From Liolophura sinensis (lineage: Eukaryota > Mollusca > Polyplacophora > Chitonida > Chitonidae): DNA of 64,000 bases. The translations under genes and the position numbers were made by a program. This document shows, one piece after another, positions 26,701 through 40,100 of this stretch. The stretch covers positions 73,649,005 through 73,713,004 of the forward strand of contig NC_088300.1 of the NCBI RefSeq assembly GCF_032854445.1, written 5' to 3'. Every line of letters starts with the position of its first letter. The stretch's first letter is position 1. The notes under the pieces were generated by a model that did no database searches, was not told the DNA's origin, and worked only from the letters and a program-made list of their open reading frames with translations.

Positions 26701-29079
26701 TTTAAGGAAAGCGTCAAGACATGGTGCCTTTAGTCTGGTAATTGCACGTTCTGTTCTTGCCTTGTAATTTCCAAACGACCATTGTGTCGGTCTGGAAACG
26801 TGATTTAAACCCATCAAAGGCCTTAGTCCGTGTCTTGTTTGCGATACTTTATCTTCTGTGATGCCGGCTTTTGCCTGCTTTATTTCTTCAACTGATATAG
26901 TGAGGACAAAGGACGAACCGTCTGTTTCTTTTGTAGATGGCTTAGATTATACCATCACGATAATCGGCCTGTTAAATCGTCTACAAGAGCTGCTCTGGAC
27001 AATTAACTCTCTGGAATTACGGTGGGTTGAGCGAATCCCGTACTGCGCATGTTTGACCAGGGTGTGAACGGGTAGAAAATAAGCCATTCGGAAACTCAAT
27101 AACCGTGTTGGCTCCCGTACGATACTTACAGTCCACGTCTTTCCTTTAATTATGAAAATAAGAACCAATGGCCCTTGAGCGTTTTCTTTTAAGTTCAGAC
27201 AGTTTAAAAGTTCGTGTTACCATTTACGACATAAGAACCCGTGACGTACTTAGTTTGGATCTCGTGGCAGAGCCTCCATCTCCTTGTATAAAGTATTAAT
27301 CAGGGGTCAACTGTTCTCGTGTAATGCGCTATTACAGTTTAAACGGGCTTACTGACATCTTTTATAGCGGTTCTGATCTTAGAAACCACTCGTTAAAATG
27401 TAAAAAATGTTCGATTACAACTTGACATTTTTTGTCGGATGGAAGTGGCAGTGGGTCGTGTACCGGATGTCATCCATTGTTGGTGAGCATGTCGTGCTTC
27501 AGACTTACCAGACGGTAACGACAGCTACAATTATTGCCAGATCAAGATGAAAGGCCGTGTTTTGTTATACCCTGTTCCATTATACACCGTCTAAGTGGTA
27601 CTTCATCCCCTGGGTAGTTTTCCACGAACTACTCCTTCGTCACGAACACAAGGTTTGGTGTGCGACAGGGACGCACGTTAACTCCCGTATTGTTTACCGG
27701 ACTATTTTATTACGCTCATATATTTTACAACTAAAGTTTAATGATTAATGCACGCATACGTGGATTTTTTGTTCTCAGAAAGTCTATTTACATCGGTTAA
27801 ACTATGTATAACGAATTTCATGGTAAAGCTTTGTTGAATTCATTATTTACAGAAAGAATACCCTCGATTCAGATATTTCCTTCTTTTTCTAATTTTCTTT
27901 TAATGTGCCGTTGTTTACCATCACAATATGGTCGTTGATAGTGCTCATACATCGATTATATACATATTTGCGAATGGCCACGATTAAACGATCAAGAAAG
28001 TAAACAATTATTGAAAAAATTTACCAACATTGGAGGTATACAGTGATAGCTTTGAAGGAAGTTTATTTCCAGTGTGTCATCGTCCTTTCTCAAGATGACA
28101 TTTAGGATTGTCTCTTTTAACAGAACACATTTTAGCTAATTGGTCGCTTTGTTTTGCCCTATATCCCGACCTCACCCTGGGACCTCTCCAGATTTTCCAC
28201 GCCACGCGATTGTCGACGATTTGTTCCTTTGATCCACAGTATAACTGTCCTTCGTCAATAATTCCCTTGTTTGCGCAATCCATAATTACTTTGTTTGTTG
28301 ACTTTGTTTTAGTTTCTTGCTCTGGTTAGGTAATGCTCTACAACACAAGCACGGTACTGACTTCCTTATTAACCAGTCGCATGCCTATTGATATTTGTTT
28401 GTGACATTCGGGCCCTCGCCTGAATCAAGCCAAGGTTTGACTGGTAATAAAGAAATGCCTCAGTTGTACTTTAACGACGAAACAACGATTGAAATCTCGT
28501 CCCTGTCTACCACGAGCACTTTCCCCTTGCTATAACCAGGTCAATAAATACACCATGCGTACATATACACCTCATGAAAACTTCATGGCTTTTTATCAAA
28601 CAACATAAATCTGTTCTAATCTATAAACACTCCCCAAATCGTAAATAATACTGGTCTCTAAACAGGATCCTTGTTCGTTTCACTGAAAAATTAAACCCAT
28701 AGTCAGGATCTTTATCTTATTTCTGCAGTTTAATATACACGGCTGTGAACATTTTGTTGTACTCTGGCTCATCCAGTAGTTATTGTTTATCGGTTGTACC
28801 TGTGATGTAGTAAAGGAAATTTTACGGCATCTCCCTCTACAGGCGCATATTGCCTCACTCCCTGGTATATTTGTATTTCGTCATGGGTCATTTAGTATTT
28901 GCGATGATGAAAAATATGAGAAATTTTTCTCCTTCTTATACTTATACTTATATTTAGTAATGTTTATCAGTTGATGTAGTCATCTCATATCCATTCCATG
29001 ACGAGTACTCAATTAAAAACCTTGACAGTTTGAAGACCAACAGGTGTGGGGAGGTCTCGATTACGTTTTTCCACGTATG

Positions 29080-29106
29080 TACAGGTACAGGTACAGGTAC
29101 AGGTAC
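29080..29106. repeat. Hexanucleotide microsatellite (ACAGGT)n
   Basis: About four and a half copies of ACAGGT in tandem. No other feature is attached to it. Confidence 0.9.
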
Positions 29107-30639
29107 GTTAATTGTAATCTTAAGATAGTACATTTCAATCATTTAATACCAGCTGATATTTTTGATACATATTTTAGTAAGAAAAGTGTGAATGGCTTTG
29201 CAACTGTTTTTACATCGGTCTGACATTAAAAATACCTCTTAAATCCATGAACTCTACATTAATTGCTCTATTTGCTGATTCACGGCATTTCCAAGCTAAA
29301 ACGGGCCAGTCAAAAAACTTTTCATCAGGCTGTATAGCGATCTATAGTTTCATGGGTTAACCGTTCATGCTACAAATGTTTTAATGGACGAATGTTGAAT
29401 TCCCTACATTTCACCCATTACATAAAATTTTGTCTTCTATTATGTTTTCGAATCTCTGTCAGACTTCCTGAGTCTTCCTGGGCGGTGAACACGCACGCTC
29501 ATACCCGATCCTAATAAGTAGGCCTACTCTCCTCTTACAGCCGCCTTTGAAGGCTTCCTTGTCCGGAATTTTCTCAAAATACAAAATCTTTAGGTCAGTA
29601 TATCAAATTAATGACGGCCGCAATAAATGTTATCTTGTCTTTAAGCCCCCGACATTCCATTAAAGTTTCGTCACAAACATTTTAATTGCAGCTGAGACTT
29701 ACTGGCGTCATACTGCTCACATCACTTCCGTTGCGTAAGCTCGCCGTGATCACAGCAGCCAACCTGAAACATACTCCGAAGCTGGGACAGAAAGTTCCCC
29801 TTCTAATTAATATTCACCTAGTGATTCTTACATTTGAGGAGCGTTTAAGGTTGTTACTGTTTAAACACAAGCCTGTAATTAACCTATGGGTTTCAGCATG
29901 GTCTAGCGATCGGCTGTCAGCCAGAATCTTAGTTACCACCCCTCAAGCACAGCAGCTAACATCATCACGCTTCTGCCAGGCCTTACCTTGAGGGTGAAGC
30001 TTCAGTCTGATAGTATTTAGCGTTCTTTCTGTCAAGTTGGTAAAGTTGTTTTATGGCATTCATTTCCCTATTTTATGTGAGAAACTAGAAATAAAATTTA
30101 TGTAATTCATCAAATTTTACATGAAAGGAAAGCCACAAACGTGCTATTTAATTGTATTAACAGAAGGGTCAAATAGCCTGAAAAGCATTACTTTTTCTGA
30201 TGCATGCGCATGAATAGGGTGCAAGAATCGAAGCGTATCCGTAAGTTTTGTTTTCAAATTCATATAATCATATGACTCGATGGTTTATATTCTTAGTACG
30301 TTATGATATGCCGTTTGACTCGTGCCAAACTGTGCTAGTGCCATTTTGTTAGACTTCAACTTAAGAAATGTGACCGAAGCATGCGTTATAGTTCAAATAT
30401 AATCACGTGGGAAAAAGAGTTCACATCATCACAATCATGATTGGGGAATGAATCTTTAGATACAATTCCAAAATTGCATTAAGAAAAAGACAAGTCCCTT
30501 AGACGCCTTCACAATTACATATGCGTTGTAACCCTTATACACGTTTTTATTCTCACATTCGTTTTTATCCTTACGGACGTTTTTATCATTGACGAGTTTT
30601 TCCTTACATACGTTGTTCAGCATTAACGTTGGTATTCCC

Positions 30640-30762
30640 AGTGCCGTGGCTTGTCAGGTAAAACTACAATCGTGTTCGCTAGTGCCGTGGCTTGTCACGC
30701 AAAATTACAATTGTGTTTGCTAGTGCCGTGGCTTGTCACGTAAAACAACAACCGTGTTCGTT
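30640..30762. repeat. 41-bp tandem repeat, three copies
   Basis: Each unit starts AGTGCCGTGGCTTGTCA and continues through (A/T)ACAA and GTGTT(C/T)G. The copies begin at 30640, 30681 and 30722 with a few substitutions. The 100 bases before it (30540-30616) hold a looser series of (A/T)CGTTTTTAT(C/T) elements about 25 bases apart. The array ends 75 bases before the palindrome at 30837. Confidence 0.93.
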
Positions 30763-30836
30763 GTTATGTCCTCGAGACGTTGTGAAAGGCGGTTTTCCAA
30801 GGGTAACAAACTGACATTAGGAAACTTGCCAGCCGA

Positions 30837-30870
30837 CTTACAGATCAGCTCTCGTAAAAGTTTAAACATT

Positions 30871-30961
<91 letters not shown>

Positions 30962-31007
30962 TATATAAGTCGAAATGTTTAAACTTTTACGAGAGCTGAT
31001 CTGTAAG
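30837..31007. repeat. Perfect 38-bp inverted repeat enclosing a (TA)n tract: palindromic AT-rich repeat
   Basis: The left arm (30837-30874) begins CTTACAGATCAGCTCTCGTA and ends AAAGTTTAAACATTTCGA. The right arm (30970-31007) is its exact reverse complement, 38 of 38 bases. The 95 bases between are almost pure TA with one AAAATATA interruption near the right arm. On one strand the whole can fold into a 171-base hairpin; in duplex DNA it can extrude a cruciform. No target-site duplication or transposon end was found outside the arms. It could be a fold-back element, a small non-autonomous transposon that acquired a TA expansion, or an inverted duplication formed by replication error. The two short open frames over it are artefacts of the TA tract. 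Confidence 0.95.
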
Positions 31008-33104
31008 TTTATGTTTATCTTAAAAATATATTCATAACAGTTGGATGGAAATACCTGCACAATCATGTGGTATACTGCCAGTATAGTGCCTCGCTGAGCC
31101 TTGGGTGCTACAAGTGGATGATTAGCCCAATAACCGATGATATTACCAATCCAGCAACTGTCTCTCGTGCGGCATTACCTCATAGGGTTGGCCAGGCCCA
31201 ATGGGTGTTGTGACTCCCTCCTGTATTAGTGGGGGGTATATTGGCCCACTAGTCTACACTGCTGACCTGTATTACGGGTAGGAAGATGTCTGAGTCTAAG
31301 GTCGCTGGTTCGAAACCGGAAGTGGTTAGCCAATTCTTAGTACTAGAATCTGTGCTATCCTGAGAATGTATAAAAGACAAATAACGCTGATACAGCTTCC
31401 TCGACGTTCTGGCTGATATAACCCACCTAGTAAAATAGTTTTACGCGCGCTTTTAACATTTTAAACCCACATTCACATGCATGGTGCGATAGGTTTTCCA
31501 AAAATGGAGAATTCAACGAAATCGATCGAAATTTGTGAAATGCCATGGAAAAGTACAAATAATATGAAACAAAGCTTGTCCTAATTTCATTCGACCACTT
31601 TAATCCATTCGCTAAATCACATCATGTGAACACGGAGTTCATTAATTCTTTGATGGTGATGGTCTGTGACGTCAACTGTACAAGATACCGACCGTCCATA
31701 TAGAAGAACAGACAAAAATGTCTACCCGGCGCCTTCTAAGCACTCAAGTCTTTGGCACTTTCACGTTAAGAATACGACATAGCCATAGAAGGCGCCTGGA
31801 TGTAAAACACTCCCTCTTCAGTCCACGCTTCGGTTAACAATTTACCAGCCATACACTACCGTCTATGCAGAATTAGCTTCTCCGAGGATCCGAAGATCCT
31901 AATGACTTCACCCCCGCAAACATCCGTGAACTGATTTTTTTCTTCGTCTCCATAAAGGCGGAAAACTCTTATAGATTTGATATATGCTAAACGTATGTGA
32001 AGATTTCCGAAGCACGCCATTGAGACTAGCCACCCACTGCATGTCGGACACCGTACAGGTGCTATACCGCCTTTCAGTCTTATTCTAAAGCCTGACATGT
32101 TTGCTTAAATATCACCTTTAGCTATTTTATTCTGCCTTGTTGTAAACGTGGTTTTGTCCAGACAAATCGGAACCTCGTTCACTCTTTTCAAAGAAACCGT
32201 AACAGGTAGCCCAAAAGAGCTACGATTTCTGACAAGGGGTTCAATGCTTACACATTGTGATGTGGCAGTCACAGGTATATAAAACATGTCTGTTAGTTTA
32301 TCTGGTAAATTTGTGATTAACAACTTTGTAAAAGCTCAGGTAAACGTTTAAACATTTTATACATTTTTTGGTTCAAAGATCTAGGTATTATTTCATTACG
32401 ACGCAGCTGACAGAGCAGTGGACAAAAGGTAACGCTAAACATTTTATCCATTTGACTGGTATCAACAGTAAGCATATTTAATATGTAAATTGATCCCCAG
32501 AGGTGTTACACATTTTCGTGTTAGAGTTTTTAATATTCAGAATTCAGGTACATTTATACATCTCCTACTATTTAATAACCTGTGCAATACCGGAAACTCA
32601 GTGCAGATATGGTTGAAAGTGGATTTTACACTCCTCTGGTCAGATTATTCTAAATATTTCTGATCAATTATTGGAACTAAAATTCCTTAAAAACCTCAAA
32701 TTGGATGGTTGAGTGAAGGATATTTACACACACATATACCCCGCATCCGCTTTGGAACCACACCATTCCTGTGAAATAACCAACTACCCGGCAGTTTATG
32801 TATAGCACACTATTTTATTAGATTTCCCTATGTCATTGCCACTTGTTCAAAGGTGAAGTACCGCAGTTTTATTCTTGGCGACGCAACTTACGGAAATACC
32901 AGGCATGACTTGTACCGAAGATGTCCAGGTATAAATACACAGGTGACCTACTAGTTTCCCTTCCTTTCTACTTGTACAATAACTATATTTAATGCTTTAA
33001 CACGCGCGGCGTAGCTAATCCTGTGTGATGTATATCCATTGTTATTTAAATCCATGGGGTAAAAGGCATCTAGCAAAAATGACCAAAAAATTCCATTCTC
33101 TTCA
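31008..33104. other. Noncoding, no gene recognised
   Basis: A B-box-like GGTTCGAAACC occurs near 31311. A full TGACGTCA lies at 31667-31674. An 11-base inverted repeat, GGCGCCTTCTA at 31728-31738 and its complement at 31786-31796, encloses 47 bases. No coding exon was found. Confidence 0.6.
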
Positions 33105-34110
33105 TGACAAATTCGCCTTGGTGCTTTGGGAAGGCAGTGACATGGACATGGTTTCCCAGCATATGTCAAATTCGCCTTGATGCTTTGGTAAGGCAGTGAC
33201 ATGGACATGGTTTCCCAGCATATGTCAAATTCGCCCTGGTGCTTTGGGAAGGCAGTGACATGGACATGGTTTCCCAGCATATGTCAAATTCGCCTTGGTA
33301 CTTTGGTAAGGCAGTGACATGGACATGGTTTCCCAGCATATGTCAAATTCGCACTTGTACTTTGGTAAGGCAATGACATGGACATGGTTTCCCAGCATAT
33401 GTCAAATTCGCACTGGTACTTTGGTAAGGCAGTGACATGGACATGGTTTCCCAGCATATGACAAATTCGCCCTGGTACTTTGGGAAGGCAGTGACATGGA
33501 CATGGTTTCCCAGCATATGTCAAATTCGCACTGGTACTTTGGTAAGGCAGTGACATGGACATGGTTTCCCAGCATATGACAAATTCGCTTTGGTACTTTG
33601 GGAAGGCAGTGACACGGACATGGTTTCCTAGCATATGTCAAATTCGCACTGGTACTTTGGGAAGGCAGTGACATGGACATGGTTTCCCCGCATAGGACAA
33701 ATTCGCCTTGGTGCTTTGGGAAGGCAGTGACACGGACATGGTTTCCCTGCATATGTCAAATTCGCACTTGTACTTTGGTAAGGCAGTGACATGGACATGG
33801 TTTCCCAGCATATGACAAATTCGCCTTGGTGCTTTGGGAAGGCAGTGACACGGACATGGTTTCCCTGCATATGTCAAATTCGCCCTGGTACTTTGGGAAG
33901 GCAGTGAAATGGACATAGTTTCCCAGCATATGTCAAATTCGCCCTGGTACTTTGGGAAGGCAGTGACATGGATATGGTTTCCCCGCATATGACAAATTCG
34001 CCCTGGTACTTTGGGAAGGCAGTGACATGGATATGGTTTCCCCGCATATGACAAATTCGCCTTGGTGCTTTGGTAAGGCAGTGACATGGACATGGTTTCC
34101 CCGCATATGA
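33105..34110. repeat. 59-bp minisatellite, about 17 copies
   Basis: The + strand unit contains AAATTCGCC(T/C)TGGT, then (G/A)CTTTGG(G/T)AAGGCAGTGA, CATGGACATGGTTTCCCAGC and ATATG(T/A)C. Successive copies are 59 bases apart (for example 33122, 33181, 33240). The unit has no stop codon on the - strand in any frame. Because 59 is not a multiple of 3, a - strand frame cycles through all three readings and gives a 59-residue peptide period; the longest such frame is 172 residues at 33638-34156. The peptide has no known domain, and I treat the array as noncoding. Confidence 0.97.
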
Positions 34111-37100
34111 TTTCACTTCGCATGGTTGACGGATGTGAGGGATATTGAAACTCCACTTATTACCGAATTATGCACTTTCCAAAAAAAGTAAGCCAGTGGT
34201 CTCTGTAGTGCACAAAGTATAGTTCAAATCTGTGTTCAGAGCTTTTTTGATTCCAAAGCTGTTTCTACCACAGAATTAACTGCTTTGTCTTCTCAGTTGC
34301 GCGCATAATACAGACAGTGAATATGTGATTGATGGGCGCAGACCACCAATCCAGCAGAGTGTTGAACAATGTACATGCTGACAGTCTAGCGCCGTTATCT
34401 TCAAGGGTTCACCATTATCATTCATACTGATGACATTTAACTTTTAAAATGTTTCGTTATGTAGCGTGTTCCCTCAACAACAAAGCAGATCAGGTATTTT
34501 CAGCTACTTCAGTGTGTACAAATTGATATGATGGTCTGATTTGAAGGAAGGGTGTATGTGTTGGTTTATATAATAAGGCGACAATTTGGCGGCATCTCCA
34601 GTGACGGGGAGAGCCGTAAAAGTTCCACTCCACGTGATGCATTTCTGCTTGTCTTTTTTATTTAATAAAGGCGTCATCTTTGATCCTATATGTGGGAAAC
34701 TGGTCTGAACTTTTTAATGACGCGTGCGGAAAGAATGAGGAACAACCACTTCGGTTTTTTAAATTGTGGCGGAATGTTGGTGAATTTTTCGCTTTTTAAA
34801 ATATATATCCGCTCAAACAGAATAACGAGATTGGGAGTTATTCCACTTAAATATCATTATTAATTAAAAATGCTCTGTTCGGCTTTTGAATCCATTGATG
34901 TGTACACCAAATATTTGACCCGATGCTATTAATGATTTAGTGTGGGCTTCGAGATCCCATGGGTAGAATATTGATAGACTGCTGTCTACTTTATCAGAAA
35001 AGGAAGTTAACGTATACTTCTAAACTGGATTTTCAGATTATAGATCTTTAATGGCTGTGACTTGATACAGGAATTGCTTAAGGGAAGGGTAGGCGAGAAA
35101 TTAATTCGATGTTGAAGAATTATAAACATTAAGAGTGACATGTTCAAGAGGACTCAACTTTTTGATTTGCATTAGGCTGTACTGTGCCTGGACAAATTTA
35201 TACACGCTTTTCCCTATGCCTCCATACACCAAGTTCAGAAAGGCTTAGTGTATTTAGCTTTAGATTTGTAAAGGCTAAAATAATTAGTGTGGTGACCTAG
35301 GTGGGAGACTTTGGATCAGCTTTAGTCTGGCAACAGATCTATATAACAGAAAGATTACCATGCATATTAACGACCTAGAATAGTTACCTTATTGGGGTAT
35401 AATAGTCATATGCTTCTCTATAATTAGAAAATCCAAAAAATGCTAAGACAAATAACATATGTGTGTTGAATTAACATCTGGATAGTATAAAGACAACGAC
35501 ATTATCAATGAATTGATACACAAATCTTCTGAAAACGATTCAATCGGTTTCTATCGGGATATCATCTGTTTTTACTTATGCCTTTAAACAGTTTGAACCG
35601 TTAGAATAATATCCAAACTGAGGTAAATTGACAACAGGCCTTATTTCACTTTTTGAATGTTTTTTTATACATTACTGTGTTAATGTGAAACAGGTCTACT
35701 CGTACATGGCTATATGATAAATCTAGCTTCCAGCCGCAACAGTGAGGACTGCAGAATGGAAGAGAAACAGTGCGGTTTCCTGTATATAGCCTATACCTTA
35801 TCCTCATATTATTACACTGAGTATTGTATACAGTTTGGCATTACGGGTTATATGGCACATATTACACGGATTCTGTGTAACACACACACGTGATCAAGGC
35901 TATAGGTTTGAAGAGTCGAGGACTTAAAGGCTCAGAGTTTGACGTTTGTAGCTCAGTGTGATCCATCAAACTCAGCCGGGTAACATGCTGATTGGATAGC
36001 ATGGGAGGATCAAAGGTCAAAGCTGGTTATATTAGTTTACTCGTCACTTTGGACTGCAGGTGTATGATTTCTTCAGTACACTGATGAATCGTTATTAAGA
36101 CTGTAGTAAGAGTTTTGGGTCTCGGTGTTACAGCCTTGCAACGTCCTTTTTGACTGAAGGTCAAATTTACGTAGAGGAAGAGAGCGAATAAAACAAAAAC
36201 CGTGGCAAAAGGGTTATTGGTAACTTGTCCCTTCCAGGTTCTTAACAGACGTAATAACACAATGTTTGTTGAAATTATCTTGGAAAGGACTTACCTGAAT
36301 TTCTGTGTGATAGAAATGAAAATTAATGTTAGAAAGTATGAATTGGTCATGTTAACGTAGATTTCTAAAGTAACTTGTGAAAGACATGACACGACAGAGC
36401 AAGCTTAATCAGTTAATTTTTGTACAAAAATTGAAAATAACTGAATGAAGACTATCAACAAGTAGTCACACGATCACGTCAGTGGAAGGGGCGGGATTAT
36501 TTGAAAGAACTAACTAGTAATTAAAGGCTTATTCTGTGGAATAATTTGGATATTATGTGTCCTTAAATTGACATACATTGTCCAGAAAAAAATCGGACAA
36601 TTGGTTCAAATTATTCAAACCTTGAATCAGATAAGAGTTTTGTGGTTATGTGAGGTCCCTCAGGTGTTAGTAAAAACCTCCCCTGGCAGGTGCGATAGGG
36701 GGTGGGGGCACACCCCCAGCTCTCCTGATCAACCCAGCTATGCAGGGGGTAGATCATCTATCGAGCAATCTCTCTGCTACAGAAACCTCTCTAGATTATA
36801 CCCTTCATAAAGTGTCACCCCAATATTTATCATTATGATGTATTCTTCCCCCAGGTCACATTGGTTGACACCCTCTGACGATGTTATCTCGTCTTAGGCG
36901 TGACATGTAGCACGCCACCTGGCGGTCCGTGTTAGAAATGATGGTATCGCCATGGTCCATTGTCTCCGGGGTTGATAGGTGTTTGCTTCTTTACACTGTT
37001 GGACACCTTTAGCTGACCTTACACAAGCTGATTTGCCACCTAACAAGAAACTAATGTTATTGTCTTCTCATTAAATGAGCACACGTCATTAGATCAGCGA

Positions 37101-40100
37101 TTGTCCACACACTTGGGTAGCCAATGATGAAACGAAGGTCTTTGATCTGCTCAAGGGCAGTATTGCCTTTTATCCAGAACATGTTCATCCTCTCGTGCCA
37201 CTAGCAAAACTGGTTTTCTTCAGAAGGAAGAAGAGGTGTTGGCTATAATTAATGATTGGCTCTGAAGTAGTGCCTACTCGCCTGCCCTGATTACAAATGT
37301 TTACTAGCGGCACTTTCATTCTTATTGCAGAGTGTACGGATGATAACTTGCACTCATCACGTGATAAACAGTGACATATGCCCTCTAGGCATTCCCTATG
37401 TTTCCCGTACATGTCCTTTAGATATTAATGGTTTTGTATTCCCATCCATAAACGAATTATGGTTCTGCATGTTTCCCCATACTATTGTATTAATAAAAAT
37501 GATGTTGAATCAAATATAAACTACGGCTGAGTCTATATGTAATGCGATAGACTCACTGTAAGAAATATTGTAATTGCCGTGATTTTAATCCTTCAGTAAG
37601 AGTTTGTGTTGACTTGTGAATGACACGAATCAACGTTATGAGGCGTTCCATTAACATGGGTTACTCTTTACACTATATACAGATCAGGTTTTGTTATAAA
37701 TATGTACATTATGTTTGACGGCCATTATCTGCTATATTGACACGGTCACAATAAGGCAGTGGCCCTACCTGCCCTGTACCGGGTACAACTACGCCGAAAC
37801 AAGCTTCCCTTGTCTTATTGTCTTCATGATGGAGCACCTACAACACGAATTTGGAGGCCCGTGTTTGTACTATCGATCTGTTCATATAATTCTCTCCACA
37901 TATAGATCTTGACGATGGACAAAAGGGTGCTCTGCTCTAGTCTATTTCCAGTGGGGACACATTTTGGCAGATGACACTGAGAACGGTGACACAACTTTAT
38001 CAGTGTTGGTGTCTCTCGCTGGAGGTCCCGACTCCTTCCTTTGCCCTCTTTTTACTGGGAAGTGCTTGTGGGAGTTCGAGTGGTTTGTGACGTTCACCGG
38101 GGGTTCTTGTGGGCTGGCAGGACGCCATAGGGGGTCATACTCTCCGCGAGAGATTTACCCTCGTCGATTGGAACAAACTGTAACCGGATGTGTTTCTGGA
38201 CGAGACAACTCTCGCATAGAAACTATTACCTGTATTAAATTGGTGTAATTACTGGGTGGTCGTACAAGAACTATTGCATTAACTATCCCGTTCTTCTGCT
38301 CCCTCTGCCAACCTCAGAATCACTTAAATACCAATGTTCCATCACTGTCAATTCGAGAAGTTTAAGGCCGTTCTTTAACAAAGCTTATAGTGGCTGGGGT
38401 TGAATATTTGTGTTATCTCAATTTAGTTTGACAGGTCCTTCTGCAACGTAGGTGAGAGATCCGCTGACAACTAACGATTCTGCCCACCCAGACTTCTTTT
38501 CAGACCTTATTAAATTGTGTGAAAACCCAGTCTTTCCAACGCGCTTTGCGTGAAACGCCGTGTAAATGTTAATTTCAATGGAGCAGTGTACGAGTTAAAG
38601 TGAGATAAAAGCCGTTTTATGAACTTTCTCCTCAATTAAACTCCCTTCGGCGGACTTTTATTATCTTTTTTAAGACTTACCCGTATTAACCTCTACCAAG
38701 GCCTATCTTACCCCAGCAAACAACCAATGAATGACCAGTTTGTCATTTATTCAATCAGCGTTACAGACAGATTGTCGGTGCCTTTGATCTACATATGCGC
38801 CTCCCTTGTTTTTCAGGTTGAATATGATAATGACTTGTCTTAACAGGATGATGACTTTGCTGGAGTTTTATCACCTATTGCCGTTTAAAACATGGCCTCA
38901 CTTTCCGTTGAGTCAGTACGGCTCAATCAGTTCGTGATAGGGAGTGGACAATGGAATATGTCTGTCTCGTCTTTTGGTGGACTCTTGCTCTACCAATGCT
39001 CGTGCTTGTACTTTGTTACCTTATGCATGTCACATACGGTGCTTGAAGACATGACCCTTCTGAAGACTGCCATCTATCACATGCAGGCTGATGTGTAAAT
39101 GCTGACGACTGATCTCTATATAACTTGTCAAACTGAAGAATTGGTAATATTATTCCAGCCTCGAATTCACTGTCTGATTAAATAGTATTGCAGTTTCACA
39201 TAGCAATATTTAACGTTTTAACCCCGAGAATACTTGACCAGCTTCTTTTATATGTCTTTCAGGTAGCTGCATCTTTATTAGCATTACTAAATTTAGATAT
39301 ATTCTGAAAGCCATTGATACCGCTGTAAAAGATGAGAGTATCAATTTCTGATGATGAGTAAATAAATACTCATTCGTAAGTAATGATCTGAACTCATCTT
39401 GCTACTCTGGTTTTGAGCCATCATCAATTATTCACTCGTTCATTCATTCAATCATTCATTCTGACACGTTGTACGCACCAGAAACACCAGTTCATGGGTC
39501 TAACCAAGTCGCGCGCGCTTCGAAGAACAGAATCGTTGCAAAGTGTGACAGTTGCATTGTTGAGTCACAGATGGTGGATAACAAAGTATTGGCTTCGGTA
39601 AGGCTTACTCGTTAAGAATGCAAGGACAACTATCTAATGATCGATTACTTCGCAACGATAGTATAACAATAGTCAGTGAATTTTATTTTAACATACACTA
39701 AGTCTGTCAGGTACATCTAAGGTGATGAATGTGGTTTACACATTTGAAAAGATAACATTGCCTGTTTAACAATCGTCTCTGCATCCATTCTAACATTTTA
39801 AAGTGCAATTCGAGTTTCAGTTAGGGTGGATATTTATGTTTGGTGAGAAGTAAATACGAACAATCATAATAATCGACATTATTTTGTAGTTCGTCAGCTG
39901 GTTAATAAAAACAAATGTTGCCATTAATTTGCGTCAACATGGCAATATTTAGAATGCAGATAGCAATCGAGATTCTAACATACCCTGTATAGCGTTTGTT
40001 TTTGATTAATGACAGGTATGGCCAATTGAAGTATATCTCAATAAGTCCATCTACGCAATGTTACAATGTGAAGAATGCACAGAGCCGGATTAAGCGGATT

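Larger units (their letters stand above)
21676..30639. other. Noncoding, no gene recognised
   Basis: It holds the motif cluster at 22773, the ATC/CAC array at 23435 and the hexamer repeat at 29080. Short frames at 25441-25671 and 28077-28283 were inspected as possible exons and not accepted. Confidence 0.6.

Noticed and set aside
28077-28283. 68-codon - strand frame with a basic, protein-like composition
   Set aside because: It looked exon-like (for example DNRVAWKIWRGPRVRSGY), but I recognise no family and found no convincing acceptor and donor pair.
30733-31066. Open frames rich in Ile-Tyr across the (TA)n tract on both strands
   Set aside because: They translate the TA tract and the palindrome arms; the two strands give the same end peptides because of the inverted repeat.
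33638-34156. 172-codon - strand open frame and its overlapping relatives
   Set aside because: They are all products of the 59-bp minisatellite, which has no - strand stops in any frame; no domain, start context or splice signal supports a gene.
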